Part shown: positions 5,231 to 12,474 of the stretch, piece by piece
Position numbering within the stretch: the stretch's first letter is position 1
How the letters are laid out: each line of letters starts with the position of its first letter
Assembly: GCA_016712275.1 (NCBI GenBank)
Contig: JADJRI010000077.1
Coordinates: 1-13,566, forward strand
DNA length: 13,566 bases
Direction: 5' to 3'
Source of the DNA: Planctomycetota bacterium
GTDB taxonomy: Bacteria; Planctomycetota; Phycisphaerae; UBA1845; UTPLA1
Notes under the pieces: generated by a model
Seen by the model: only the letters and a program-made list of their open reading frames with translations
What the model was told of the DNA's origin: nothing
Database searches by the model: none
Position numbers and translations under genes: made by a program

Positions 5231-6762
5231 ATGGCGACACTACTTAAACGAAAAACGGGCGGTTTTCGGTGCGATTCACCGACACCGAAAAGCACCGCCG
5301 AATAGTGGCCCTGGGCGACGTTCACAAATCAGACGCGGAGCTGATTCGCCTGCATATCCGGGCCCTGAATGTCGCGAAGCACGCGGGCCGACCGGCCCCG
5401 GCCGACGTTCAATCGTGGATTGAATCAATCGGTGGATCTCTTCGCCGCAAGCTGGAGGCGGTGGGCCTGGTACAGCATGACCCGCGAACCGGATCGGCAA
5501 AGGGCGGATCGGACACAACGATCCAAACCGCCGCGGGCGTCTCGATTGGTGCTTTCGTCGACGCCTACATTGCAGAGCGTGACGACGTGAAGCCCGGCAC
5601 GCGGGAAATCTATGAGCAGATCAGACGCAACTTGATTGAGCACTTCGGCGCCGATCGGCCGCTGGAAAGTGTGACCAGCGGGGCCGCCGAAGATTTTGTT
5701 CGATACCTTCGCCGGCAGGGATTGGCTGAAGCGACCATCCGGCGCCGGACCGGCCTGGCAAAGCAGGTGTTCGCAAAAGCGTTCAACGATGAGAAGATCC
5801 ATCGAAACCCATTCCAGAAAAGCAAAACCAAGGTCAGAGCGAACAAGACCCGATCTCACATGGTTTCGAACGAGGTGATCGAGGCCGTGATTGAAGCATG
5901 CCCGAATGCCGAGTGGCGCCTGCTATGGGCCTTGGCCCGCTATGCCGGCTGCCGGATCCCGAGCGAAGCATGGGCGTTGAAGTGGAAGCACGTCGATTTC
6001 AAGTGGAAACGCCTCACCATTCCATCGCCGAAGACAGAACACCACGAAGGCCGGGCCGAGCGCGTGACACCGCTGTGGGGCATTCTGGAGCCATTCCTGA
6101 GCGATATGCTCCACTTGGCCGGCGGGAAAGCAAAACCGGAAACACCGATCTTCCCGGTGCAATGGGCCAATCGATCCAACATGCGCACCCAGGCCCTGAA
6201 GATCATCCGCTATGCCGGCGCGAAGCCATGGCCGAAGCCGTTTCAGAATTGCCGATCATCGCGCCAAACCGAGCTGGCGGACAAGTTCCCCGAGCACGTT
6301 GTTTGCGCGTGGCTGGGGAATTCGCAGAGCGTCGGCCGTGAACACTACCTGCAAGTGACCGATGAGCACTTCGCGATGGCACTGGCGACGGAGGCGCGCA
6401 CCAAAAACGTGACCCCGAGTGCCGAAAACAACCCCATAGGACTACATCTCAGGAATCTGCGAAGCGAAGAAAACCACTATACCGACGTAAGTTCTTGTGG
6501 TGTCAGAGGTAAGGCACTGGCCCCCAAGGATTCGAACCTTGACAAACAGATCCAGAGTCTGTCGTGCTACCGTTACACTAGGGGCCAAACTCTGGAATTC
6601 AAGTCTAGTCGAGGCCCAAGACCTGTCAAGGCTTGCGCCGGCGCGACGTTCGGGGCGTCAGCAATAATGCGATGGCGCACAGCGACAGCGGCGCGAACGA
6701 GCCGAGGCCGCAGATGGTGGGCGGCAATGTTGGAACGAGTCCGGCGGCCGTGCCGTCGGTGA
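5231..6762 (+). CDS. Tyrosine recombinase / integrase of planctomycete type; 3' end reads through the attachment site
   Basis: Site-specific integrase. A core-binding domain (SIGAFVDAYIAERDDVKPGT to about NPF, near 5541-5815) precedes the catalytic domain. Visible catalytic positions are Arg at 5953 (AGCRIPSEA), Lys at 6031 (PKTE), Gln at 6244 and Arg at 6253 (QNCR, in place of HxxR), Asn at 6319 (WLGNS, in place of LGH) and the nucleophile Tyr at 6346 (HYLQV). These substitutions are typical, to my knowledge, of planctomycete integrases. The uninterrupted frame starts at GTG 5269, but ATG 5231 in the next frame reads MATLLKRKTGGFR and joins the main frame smoothly if one G is restored near 5268, giving a normal N-terminus. 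The frame continues through the opposite-strand tRNA-Gln and into the end of a neighbouring gene, stopping at 6762. Residues after about 6517 are host sequence, so the tail here is a product of integration. It is preceded by a terminator, so it has its own transcript. Confidence 0.85.
6517..6540. other. Probable attachment site (right junction) of the integrative element
   Basis: Integrases of this class usually recombine at the 3' half of a tRNA gene. The integrase gene runs straight into the 3' end of the tRNA-Gln, and coding style changes from all-plus element genes to mixed-strand host genes here. The exact crossover cannot be set without the second copy, which should lie left of the window. 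Confidence 0.6.
6517..6587 (-). tRNA. tRNA-Gln(CUG)
   Basis: Read on the minus strand, the 71 bases form a full cloverleaf: acceptor TGGCCCC with GGGGCCA, anticodon stem ACAGA with TCTGT around loop CTCTGGA (anticodon CTG), T arm CAAGG-TTCGAAT-CCTTG, and discriminator G. The weak U1-A72 pair and G73 are known identity elements of glutamine tRNAs. CCA is not encoded. Its 3' end abuts the integrase end of the element. Confidence 0.93.
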
Positions 6763-7126
6763 AGCCGCCGACGAGCTGCACGCGGCCGAGCTGCACACTC
6801 CGCGCGCAATCATAAGGCGGGATGATGCGATAAGTCATTTCCGTCGTTCCGTTGAAACCGAGCTGCGGCACGAAAGTGAAATCGATGGAAGACGGCCCGC
6901 TCTGCTGCAACACGCCGCCGAGCGGGTATTGGAAAATGGTGAGCTGGGCATCGCCAATATTCTGGACATTCAGCCGAAACGCAACGGGCTGTCCGGGCGA
7001 CACGAAAACCGTTTGATCCGCGGTTTCAGGACAGTTGCGGCCCTGGGCAAATGATTCCGTCACAAGTGCCATAAAGCCGACACTCATGCACAATGCCACG
7101 ATTAGTGTTCTATTGCCGGCCAACAT
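6626..7126 (-). CDS. Secreted protein with Ig-like fold and C-terminal sorting-like tail
   Basis: Start ATG 7126 is fixed by a very strong purine-rich ribosome site (GAGGAGG, 7133-7139) and begins a typical signal peptide (basic LAGNRT, hydrophobic LIVALCMSVGFMALV, cleavage near SFAQ). The longer frame to 7192 has no signal start. The mature 110-residue part has beta-strand patterning with a GFNGTTEMTYRI motif like bacterial Ig/cadherin-type domains, and two Cys that may form a disulfide. The C-terminus (about the last 31 residues) is PTICGLG, a hydrophobic stretch, then an RTSRRRKP basic end: the tripartite form of PEP-CTERM or MYXO-CTERM-like sorting signals. It is on the same strand as and 38 bases upstream of the tRNA-Gln. 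Ligand or role unknown. Confidence 0.72.
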   Translation of the reverse strand: MLAGNRTLIVALCMSVGFMALVTESFAQGRNCPETADQTVFVSPGQPVAFRLNVQNIGDAQLTIFQYPLGGVLQQSGPSSIDFTFVPQLGFNGTTEMTYRIIPPYDCARSVQLGRVQLVGGFTDGTAAGLVPTLPPTICGLGSFAPLSLCAIALLLTPRTSRRRKP

Positions 7127-7132
7127 CTGCCC

Positions 7133-7139
7133 CCTCCTC
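7133..7139 (-). promoter_or_regulatory. Strong Shine-Dalgarno that sets the start at 7126
   Basis: On the minus strand GAGGAGG lies 6 bases upstream of ATG 7126. It argues for the 166-residue signal-peptide form over the longer frame beginning at 7192. Confidence 0.65.
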
Positions 7140-7373
7140 GCACAACGGCCGCACGGGCCCGCCGCATGCGATCTCAATTTGGATCCCATCAAGTGGTCGA
7201 TTTACACAGTTCGCGTTTGATTCATGGGCAACCGCCATGAGTACAACGAACAGAAGCGCGTTTTCGCGGTCGATGCATGGAGACTCAATTGTCGCGAAAT
7301 GCGTTTGATCGAGTATATGCCGACGAAATGCCGGAATGGAATACTTGGCGAACAGAATTGGCAGCAATTCGGC

Positions 7374-7969
7374 TTATCGGCTGCCGGCCGTTGAGGCCAT
7401 TACGCCCGCTTCAGGACTTACTTCGATCGGAGCCGGGGCCAGAGCTTTGTATCGCAAAATGAATGTTCCCAGCAACTTCTGATGATATTCGACGACGGCC
7501 GGGCCCGCAGGTTCGGCATTGCTCCGAACCATCCAGGTGCCAACCCATTGATCGTGGGCCGCCTGTTTGTGATTGTTTGTGCGGCAGGTCAGATAAGTCA
7601 ACGCAAAGCAGCCACAAAAAGGAACCGCCAGTAAGAATCGACGACCCGCCAAACGAAGGTCGGGGGGCTGGCCGAATTCGCTAATAAGACGAATGCCGGC
7701 GATTCGATATCCCAAAGTGCCGGCCCGACTGGTTCGAAGAAGTACGTGATAGGCGAGTATGATCACGCCGACCGCTGTCAGGCTTTGTCGACGATAGGGC
7801 TTCATGGCTTCGTTAATTTGGTTTTGTTTGTGAGCCCTGTCGCCTGTGGACGTGAGTATTTCTCGTGGAACAACGAAGTATTGAATTGCGAAGAGGACGG
7901 TCAACACCAGTGCAAACTGAGAGAGCAAATCGACCAGGAACGAAACGAGGCGCCGGACGGGTGTGGCAT
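7374..7969 (-). CDS. RDD-family membrane protein, one base missing after the start codon
   Basis: The main frame contains the RDD family signature in order: RRLVSFLVD at the start of the first membrane helix (7929-7955), a second helix AVGVIILAYHVLL, then TLGYRIAGIRLI, a third hydrophobic stretch and KQAAHDQWVGTWMV, where the conserved Asp of the family sits. The conserved Arg and Asp of the first helix lie upstream of the first in-frame start-like codon (TTG 7928), so that is not the real start. ATG 7969, preceded by GGAGG at 7976-7980, is one base out of frame. Restoring one base after it gives MxTPVRRLVSFLVD, a normal RDD N-terminus of about 198 residues. RDD proteins are small integral membrane proteins of mostly unknown or transport-related role. 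It is divergent from the gene at 7985. Confidence 0.75.
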
Positions 7970-7975
7970 AGCCGG

Positions 7976-7980
7976 CCTCC
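7976..7980 (-). promoter_or_regulatory. Shine-Dalgarno (GGAGG) for the RDD gene
   Basis: On the minus strand GGAGG is followed by CCGGCT and then ATG (7969). This ideal spacing identifies the intended start although that ATG is one base out of frame with the gene as given. Confidence 0.6.
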
Positions 7981-7984
7981 GCGC

Positions 7985-8443
7985 GTGACGCCTTCGCATT
8001 GGGGTTCGCTGCAGACGCTTCTGCGTGATTCCTATCCGGAGCCGGAGCGACTTTTGCAAACCCACCTGACCGCGACCATGTTGTCCTTCAAGACCAATCG
8101 TGTACTTTTCAAGAGAGTGAACCTGCTGGCCTCTGAACAGGCTTGGCGCAAGTCCGTCGATTTCTGGTCCCGACTCAGCCGGTTCACTCTGGACGATCTC
8201 GTGATTCGCGACTATCACCACGAATCCATTATGCGTATGGCCGATATCCTCACCCATGGCCCGTCGTCGCTGATCTTGCACGAAGATCCCAATGGCAACG
8301 CCGCGCTGGCTTATGCCAAGGCCCAGCGCCGCCAGCTTTCGCAGCTCAAGCGTGCCAGGATTCCACACCTTCACATCATTCGCGAAGCGGCCGCCGGCCA
8401 CGCGCCAATATTGGATCGGGCGATTCGAATTGACTCAGACTGA
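7985..8443 (+). CDS. Unassigned protein, start uncertain
   Basis: The frame is strongly protein-like from about 7990 to its stop at 8443: RDSYPEPERLLQTHL, AWRKSVDFWSRLSRFTLDDL, VIRDYHHESIMRMADIL and HLHIIREAAAGHAPILDRA, with a bias for G/C at third positions in the second half. It is soluble and helical, and rich in His and Arg. I do not recognise the family. The upstream extension of the frame to 7865 is antisense to the RDD gene and is not believable. Candidate starts are GTG 7985, TTG 8054 (GGAG six bases upstream) and ATG 8078 (no ribosome site). GTG 7985 covers the whole protein-like stretch but has no ribosome site and lies in the leader of the divergent RDD gene. It ends six bases before the end of the convergent lipoprotein gene, with a small hairpin and T run between them. 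Confidence 0.58.
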   Translation: MTPSHWGSLQTLLRDSYPEPERLLQTHLTATMLSFKTNRVLFKRVNLLASEQAWRKSVDFWSRLSRFTLDDLVIRDYHHESIMRMADILTHGPSSLILHEDPNGNAALAYAKAQRRQLSQLKRARIPHLHIIREAAAGHAPILDRAIRIDSD

Positions 8444-8458
8444 TCTGGGTCAGTTTTT
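8439..8458 (+). terminator. Small rho-independent terminator candidate
   Basis: ACTGA (8439-8443) and TCAGT (8450-8454) form a 5-base stem with a 6-base loop, running into five Ts (8454-8458). It overlaps the stop codons of the two convergent genes. The stem is short, so it is only a candidate. Confidence 0.35.
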
Positions 8459-9268
8459 CTGCGCGACTTGAGCGTTTGGGGATTGCAGCCAAAGTTGAAT
8501 CGCGCGCCAGCCTTCGGGTGTCTTTTTCAAATTGATGGCGATTTGCGCGCGAATGGGAACATTGAATCCGGCCTTCAATGCCAGTTCTCGAACTTTGGAT
8601 TCGTATGCCGCCGATCCCTTGACCAGAGGTTTGCCATCGGGTCCTTGTGCATTCTGTAATTCTGGTTCGCCTTCGATGGCGGACAACAACGTTCCTTCAT
8701 CGGGATTTTCGGCGTCGACGTGCACCGTTGCTTCGTCGGTTTCACGTGTCGCGAGAGGTTCCCGTCGCAGACTGCCGTCCGCATTGAGCTTGCGAATGGT
8801 CCGGCTGGCGGCTTCACCCTTTCTGAAGAGTGTGGTTGATTTTGTGCCCGGATCGATCCCGTCAAGATAGTGCGCACAGGTTGAAACCCATGCCTCCGCC
8901 ACGAGACGAACGGCTGCGTCTCGGCTGATGTCGCGCGGAACGGTTGGCGAACGATCGGCCTTCACGTTGATATAGACTTCGTCCTTGTCCATCAAGCTCG
9001 CGATCAGTCCCATCGCCTGGTCATATTTTTCTTTATTGCCCGACTCTCCGAATCCGACGGCCCGAATGGACTGCAGTGTTTTCATGGCATCCAGCAGGGC
9101 CAGCGCCGTATTTTCGGCGGAAGCATTTTTATCCACTGGCGGTGTGACGACGGGAAACTCGACATCTTCAGAGGCTTGATGCCGTCGCTTGTCCTCACAG
9201 CCGGTCAGAATGGCGGCAACTAGGCATGAGACCACGATCCATAAGCGGGTTGGTGAGTGATTTCGCAT
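8450..9268 (-). CDS. Lipoprotein of unknown function
   Basis: A 272-residue product starting at ATG 9268. Residues 1-24 are a lipoprotein signal: basic start, hydrophobic LWIVVSCLVAAI and lipobox LTGC with Cys24 as the lipid-modified residue, followed by Glu-Asp. The rest is soluble and would face the periplasm. Residues about 50-100 are a helical region (NTALALLDAMKTLQSI), then DEVYINVKADRSPTVP and a helical AAVRLVAEAWVSTCAHYL; the C-terminal part alternates charged strands and helices and ends in IAINLKKTPEGWRAIQLWLQ, resembling the final strands of an NTF2- or DUF-type fold. There is no catalytic motif. No strong ribosome site precedes the start. It is divergent from putA with a 139-base gap that must hold both promoters. 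Function unknown. Confidence 0.78.
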   Translation of the reverse strand: MRNHSPTRLWIVVSCLVAAILTGCEDKRRHQASEDVEFPVVTPPVDKNASAENTALALLDAMKTLQSIRAVGFGESGNKEKYDQAMGLIASLMDKDEVYINVKADRSPTVPRDISRDAAVRLVAEAWVSTCAHYLDGIDPGTKSTTLFRKGEAASRTIRKLNADGSLRREPLATRETDEATVHVDAENPDEGTLLSAIEGEPELQNAQGPDGKPLVKGSAAYESKVRELALKAGFNVPIRAQIAINLKKTPEGWRAIQLWLQSPNAQVAQKN

Positions 9269-9407
9269 GGCCGGAGTTTAAAGTCAGGTGACAATCCAAG
9301 CAATCGACCGTCGTTGGCACTGTCAGGCAAGGGGCTTAGAATTCGGCCATGACATGGGGTGAGTATCCCGTGAATTAGCTCACGTTCCTGGGGAATATTG
9401 GCACAAC

Positions 9408-11702
9408 ATGGTCTTGGCCCGATTGCACGACAAGGCGCTTGAAGCTGACATCGGTCGGATCGGGCGAGAAATATTCAAGCGGGCCGAATCGGCCGCCCCC
9501 TCCATTTTCTCAATGGAAGCATGGCAGCAGTTCGCAATGAACTGGATGACGCAGGATGAGGATTTGAAGCTCCGGCTTTTTCGCTTCATCGAAGTCATGC
9601 CGTCGCTGAAGGATTCGACGGCCATCGCACGTCATCTCGACGAGTACCTTAGGCCGCACGAATCAAATGGCCATTCGACCGACCGATCATGGCCTCCCAT
9701 TATCGATTTGGCCGTGAGTTTTCGCCGGCACGATAGCGCCTATGCAAAGCTGGTTGCCTGGGCCGCGATGTACGGCTGCGGACAAAGCGCCCGGCATTTT
9801 ATTGTCGGCGCCACTCCGGCAGAGGCCATCGCTTCCGTAAGAAAACTCCGTCGCAAGGGAATGACATTCACCTTGGATGTGCTCGGCGAGACCATCATCG
9901 CCGATCGCGTGGCACTGCATCATCAGGAAATCTATCTCAATCTGCTGCGACATCTCGGCCGCGAATCGCGCGAATGGCCGGATCTTCCCGTGTTGGATCA
10001 TGCCCCGTGGGGGCCGCTTCCTAAAGTTAATATCTCGATCAAGCTTTCGGCCATCGTCGCGAAGTTCGACCCGATCGATCCGGAAGGCGCAGCCCGGGCC
10101 GCGCTTGACCGTCTTCGCCCCGTTCTTAGGTGTGCGCGCGAGACCGGCGCGTTTATCAACGTGGACATGGAGCACTATGCTGTCAAGGACCTGACGCTTG
10201 ACATTTTCAAGCGCGTGTTGACTGAGCCCGAGTTTCGTGATTGGGCCAATGTCGGAATTGTCATCCAAACGTACATGCCGGAGGGCGAGCGCGATATGCG
10301 CGAACTCATCGAGTGGACCCGGTCGCGCGGAACGCCGATTACCGTGCGAATTGTGAAGGGGGCCTACTGGGATTCCGAGACGGCCAATGCGAAAAAGAAC
10401 CGCTGGCCGAATCCGCTGTACGAGGAAAAGTGGGAGTCGGACGCGTCATTCGAGCGTGTCTCGGAATTGCTGCTCCGAAACGCCGATGTGATTCGCCCGG
10501 CTTTTGCGAGCCACAATGTGCGTTCGATTGCGGCCGTCCTCGCAATGGAGTCCGCCTTGGGGCTTCCGCCCCGCACACTTGAATTGCAAATGCTCACCGG
10601 CATGGGCGACCAACTCAAGAGGGCGGTTGTGTCGATGGGTCAGCGACTCCGCGTCTATGCGCCCTGTGGCGACCTGATGACCGGAATGGCCTATCTCATT
10701 CGACGATTGATTGAGAACACGGCCAATGAGTCTTTCCTGCGCCAGAGTTTCGGCCAACAAGTCCCCATCGATCGATTGCTGGCGAAACCCGGAACCGCCC
10801 GATTGGAAAACTCCGAGTCGCGGCCCGTACCATCATCGAAAGCGACATCGGAACAAGATGCGGATTCCTTTGTGACGTCGGCGGACATCGATTTCTCGCG
10901 TGAAGCCAACCGGCAGGCGATGCGTAAGGCGCTGGCGGAAGTGCGATCGCAATTTGGTCGAAAACATCCCGCCATCATCGGCAATGGTGGTGTTGATACG
11001 CGAATCTGGCACGATTCGTTGAATCCGTCCATTCCGGCCGAAGTGGTGGGACGAACGGCCATTTGCGACCACACCTTGGCAGACCGGGGGGTTCATGCGG
11101 CGCGCGAGGCACTGCATTGCTGGTCGAGCACTACCCCATCCGAGCGGGCTGCCGTTTTCAAACGGGCGGCGATGTTATTGGATGAACGGCGATTCGAACT
11201 GTGCGCATGGATGACAATGGAAGTCGGGAAGACATGGCGCGAGTCGCAGGGCGATTTCATGGAGGCCGCCGATTACCTGGCATTCTACGCCCATGAAATG
11301 GAGCGTGCCGGGACGCGGCCGTTTCGCAACAATACAGCGGAGAATGCCGACTCGTTAAGTCAGTTTCCGATGGGCGTTGCTGTTGTCATTGCGCCATTTA
11401 CATCCCCGCTATCACAGCCTTGCAGCATGATTGCAGGCGCGTTATCCGCGGGAGCGACAGTTGTATTCAAACCCGCCGGCGATGCGTCGGTCTGTGGCGC
11501 GAAGCTGTGTGAGATTCTGATCGAAGCGGGTTTGCCGCCGGGCGTTCTGAATTATGTACCCGGTTCCGGCAGTGATCTGGGAGACTTTCTCGTCGTTCAT
11601 CCCGGCGTCGACGCCATCGCCTTCACGGGCTCAACAAAAGTCGGGCGACGGGTGATCGAGCGGGCGCATGCGCCGGTCGATGGGCGTGTTGCTCAAAAAT
11701 AA
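9408..11702 (+). CDS. putA: PutA-type bifunctional proline catabolism protein: intact PRODH, cut off in the P5CDH domain by an in-frame TAA
   Basis: Proline dehydrogenase (FAD) oxidises proline to pyrroline-5-carboxylate, and the fused dehydrogenase makes glutamate with NAD. The N-terminal helical arm (residues about 10-85, GREIFKRA, LKLRLFRFIEVMPSL) and the PRODH barrel (about 105-450) carry the expected motifs: KVNISIKLSA, VDMEHY, VIQTYMPEG, RIVKGAYWDSE, ASHNVRS, LEMLTGMG-like QMLTGMG, RVYAPCGD and GMAYLIRRLIENTANESF. There is no N-terminal DNA-binding domain, so this is a short PutA. From about residue 520 the P5CDH domain begins, but the catalytic Asn of PWNFP is Thr665 (APFTSP, codon 11400), and TAA at 11700 ends the frame at residue 764, just before the Glu motif. 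The remainder lies in the same frame downstream. As read, only PRODH would be active. ATG 9408 has a weak GGGGA 13 bases upstream. Confidence 0.88.
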   Translation: MVLARLHDKALEADIGRIGREIFKRAESAAPSIFSMEAWQQFAMNWMTQDEDLKLRLFRFIEVMPSLKDSTAIARHLDEYLRPHESNGHSTDRSWPPIIDLAVSFRRHDSAYAKLVAWAAMYGCGQSARHFIVGATPAEAIASVRKLRRKGMTFTLDVLGETIIADRVALHHQEIYLNLLRHLGRESREWPDLPVLDHAPWGPLPKVNISIKLSAIVAKFDPIDPEGAARAALDRLRPVLRCARETGAFINVDMEHYAVKDLTLDIFKRVLTEPEFRDWANVGIVIQTYMPEGERDMRELIEWTRSRGTPITVRIVKGAYWDSETANAKKNRWPNPLYEEKWESDASFERVSELLLRNADVIRPAFASHNVRSIAAVLAMESALGLPPRTLELQMLTGMGDQLKRAVVSMGQRLRVYAPCGDLMTGMAYLIRRLIENTANESFLRQSFGQQVPIDRLLAKPGTARLENSESRPVPSSKATSEQDADSFVTSADIDFSREANRQAMRKALAEVRSQFGRKHPAIIGNGGVDTRIWHDSLNPSIPAEVVGRTAICDHTLADRGVHAAREALHCWSSTTPSERAAVFKRAAMLLDERRFELCAWMTMEVGKTWRESQGDFMEAADYLAFYAHEMERAGTRPFRNNTAENADSLSQFPMGVAVVIAPFTSPLSQPCSMIAGALSAGATVVFKPAGDASVCGAKLCEILIEAGLPPGVLNYVPGSGSDLGDFLVVHPGVDAIAFTGSTKVGRRVIERAHAPVDGRVAQK

Positions 11703-12395
11703 GTCATCGCGGAGATGAGCGGCAAGAACTCGATCATCGTTGATGACGATGCCGATCTCGACGAGGCCGCCCAGGCCACGATGGCCTCCGCATTCGGATT
11801 CAGCGGCCAGAATTGCACGGCATGTTCGCATGTGATCGTGGTAGGTTCCGTTTATGCGGCACTACTTGAGAAATTGATCGACGCATCCTCAGCCATTCGC
11901 CCCGGTCCGGCCGATTCGCCCGCGACAACGGTCGGGCCGCTCATCAATGCCAAAGCTGTGGCATCGGCGAAAAGCGTCGTCGATTCGTGCATGGGCGATG
12001 CGAAGTGCGTGTTGCCGATGAAATTCCCGCAGCATCCCGACGAGGGGTTCTTTGTGTCGCCCGCCATTTTTGCGGATGTCACTGCCGATGCGGCCATCGC
12101 ACGAGAGGAATGCATGGCGCCGGTGCTCGGTGTGATGCGGGCCGGCTCGTTCGACGAGGCTGTGGCAATCGCGAATCGAAGCACCAATGCACATTGGGTC
12201 GGCGTTTATTCCCGCAGTCCGCGAAATATCGAATTCGCGAAACGCCGGCTCCGATCGGGTAATGTTCAAATCAACCGAAAAATCACTTTGTCCCGTGTCG
12301 GCAGAAGGCCCGTGGGTGTATTCGGCCGGTCGGAAAAACGCGATTCCTGGAAACTCGAAATCTACCAATCGCAAATGGCCGAACAGCAGGGATGA
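11703..12395 (+). pseudogene. putA: Severed C-terminal half of the PutA P5C dehydrogenase domain
   Basis: Same frame as the gene above, starting right after its TAA. It contains AEMSGKN (the general-base Glu of aldehyde dehydrogenases, codon 11712), GFSGQNCTACS (catalytic Cys, codon 11814), REECMAPVL where the family has EIFGPV, and GNVQINRKIT. The last part, RVGRRPVGVFGRSEKR, replaces the usual QPFGGF...SGTGSKAGGPDYL and the usual C-terminal segment is not recognisable. ATG 11715 is the first start-like codon but has no ribosome site, and a protein beginning there would lack half the NAD domain. I read this as part of one decaying or misread putA gene of about 995 residues, not as a separate gene. 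Confidence 0.72.
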
Positions 12396-12474
12396 CACGG
12401 AAGCGCGAGCACAGGCCAGGCCAAGGCCCACAACTTGCCGAGCATCGCCAAATGGCGGACAGCCTTCACGGAAT

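Noticed and set aside
7127..7373. Stretch without an accepted gene between the secreted protein and the RDD gene, with a minus-strand frame of 85 codons
   Set aside because: The frame starts inside no ribosome site and overlaps the start of the secreted protein; I see no motif or clear promoter, so I leave it as upstream regulatory space.
7901..8401. A minus-strand frame of 166 codons opposite the gene at 7985
   Set aside because: Composition is poor and it conflicts with both the plus-strand gene and the RDD N-terminus.
9687..10268. A 193-codon minus-strand frame inside putA
   Set aside because: Antisense to the well-conserved proline dehydrogenase barrel.
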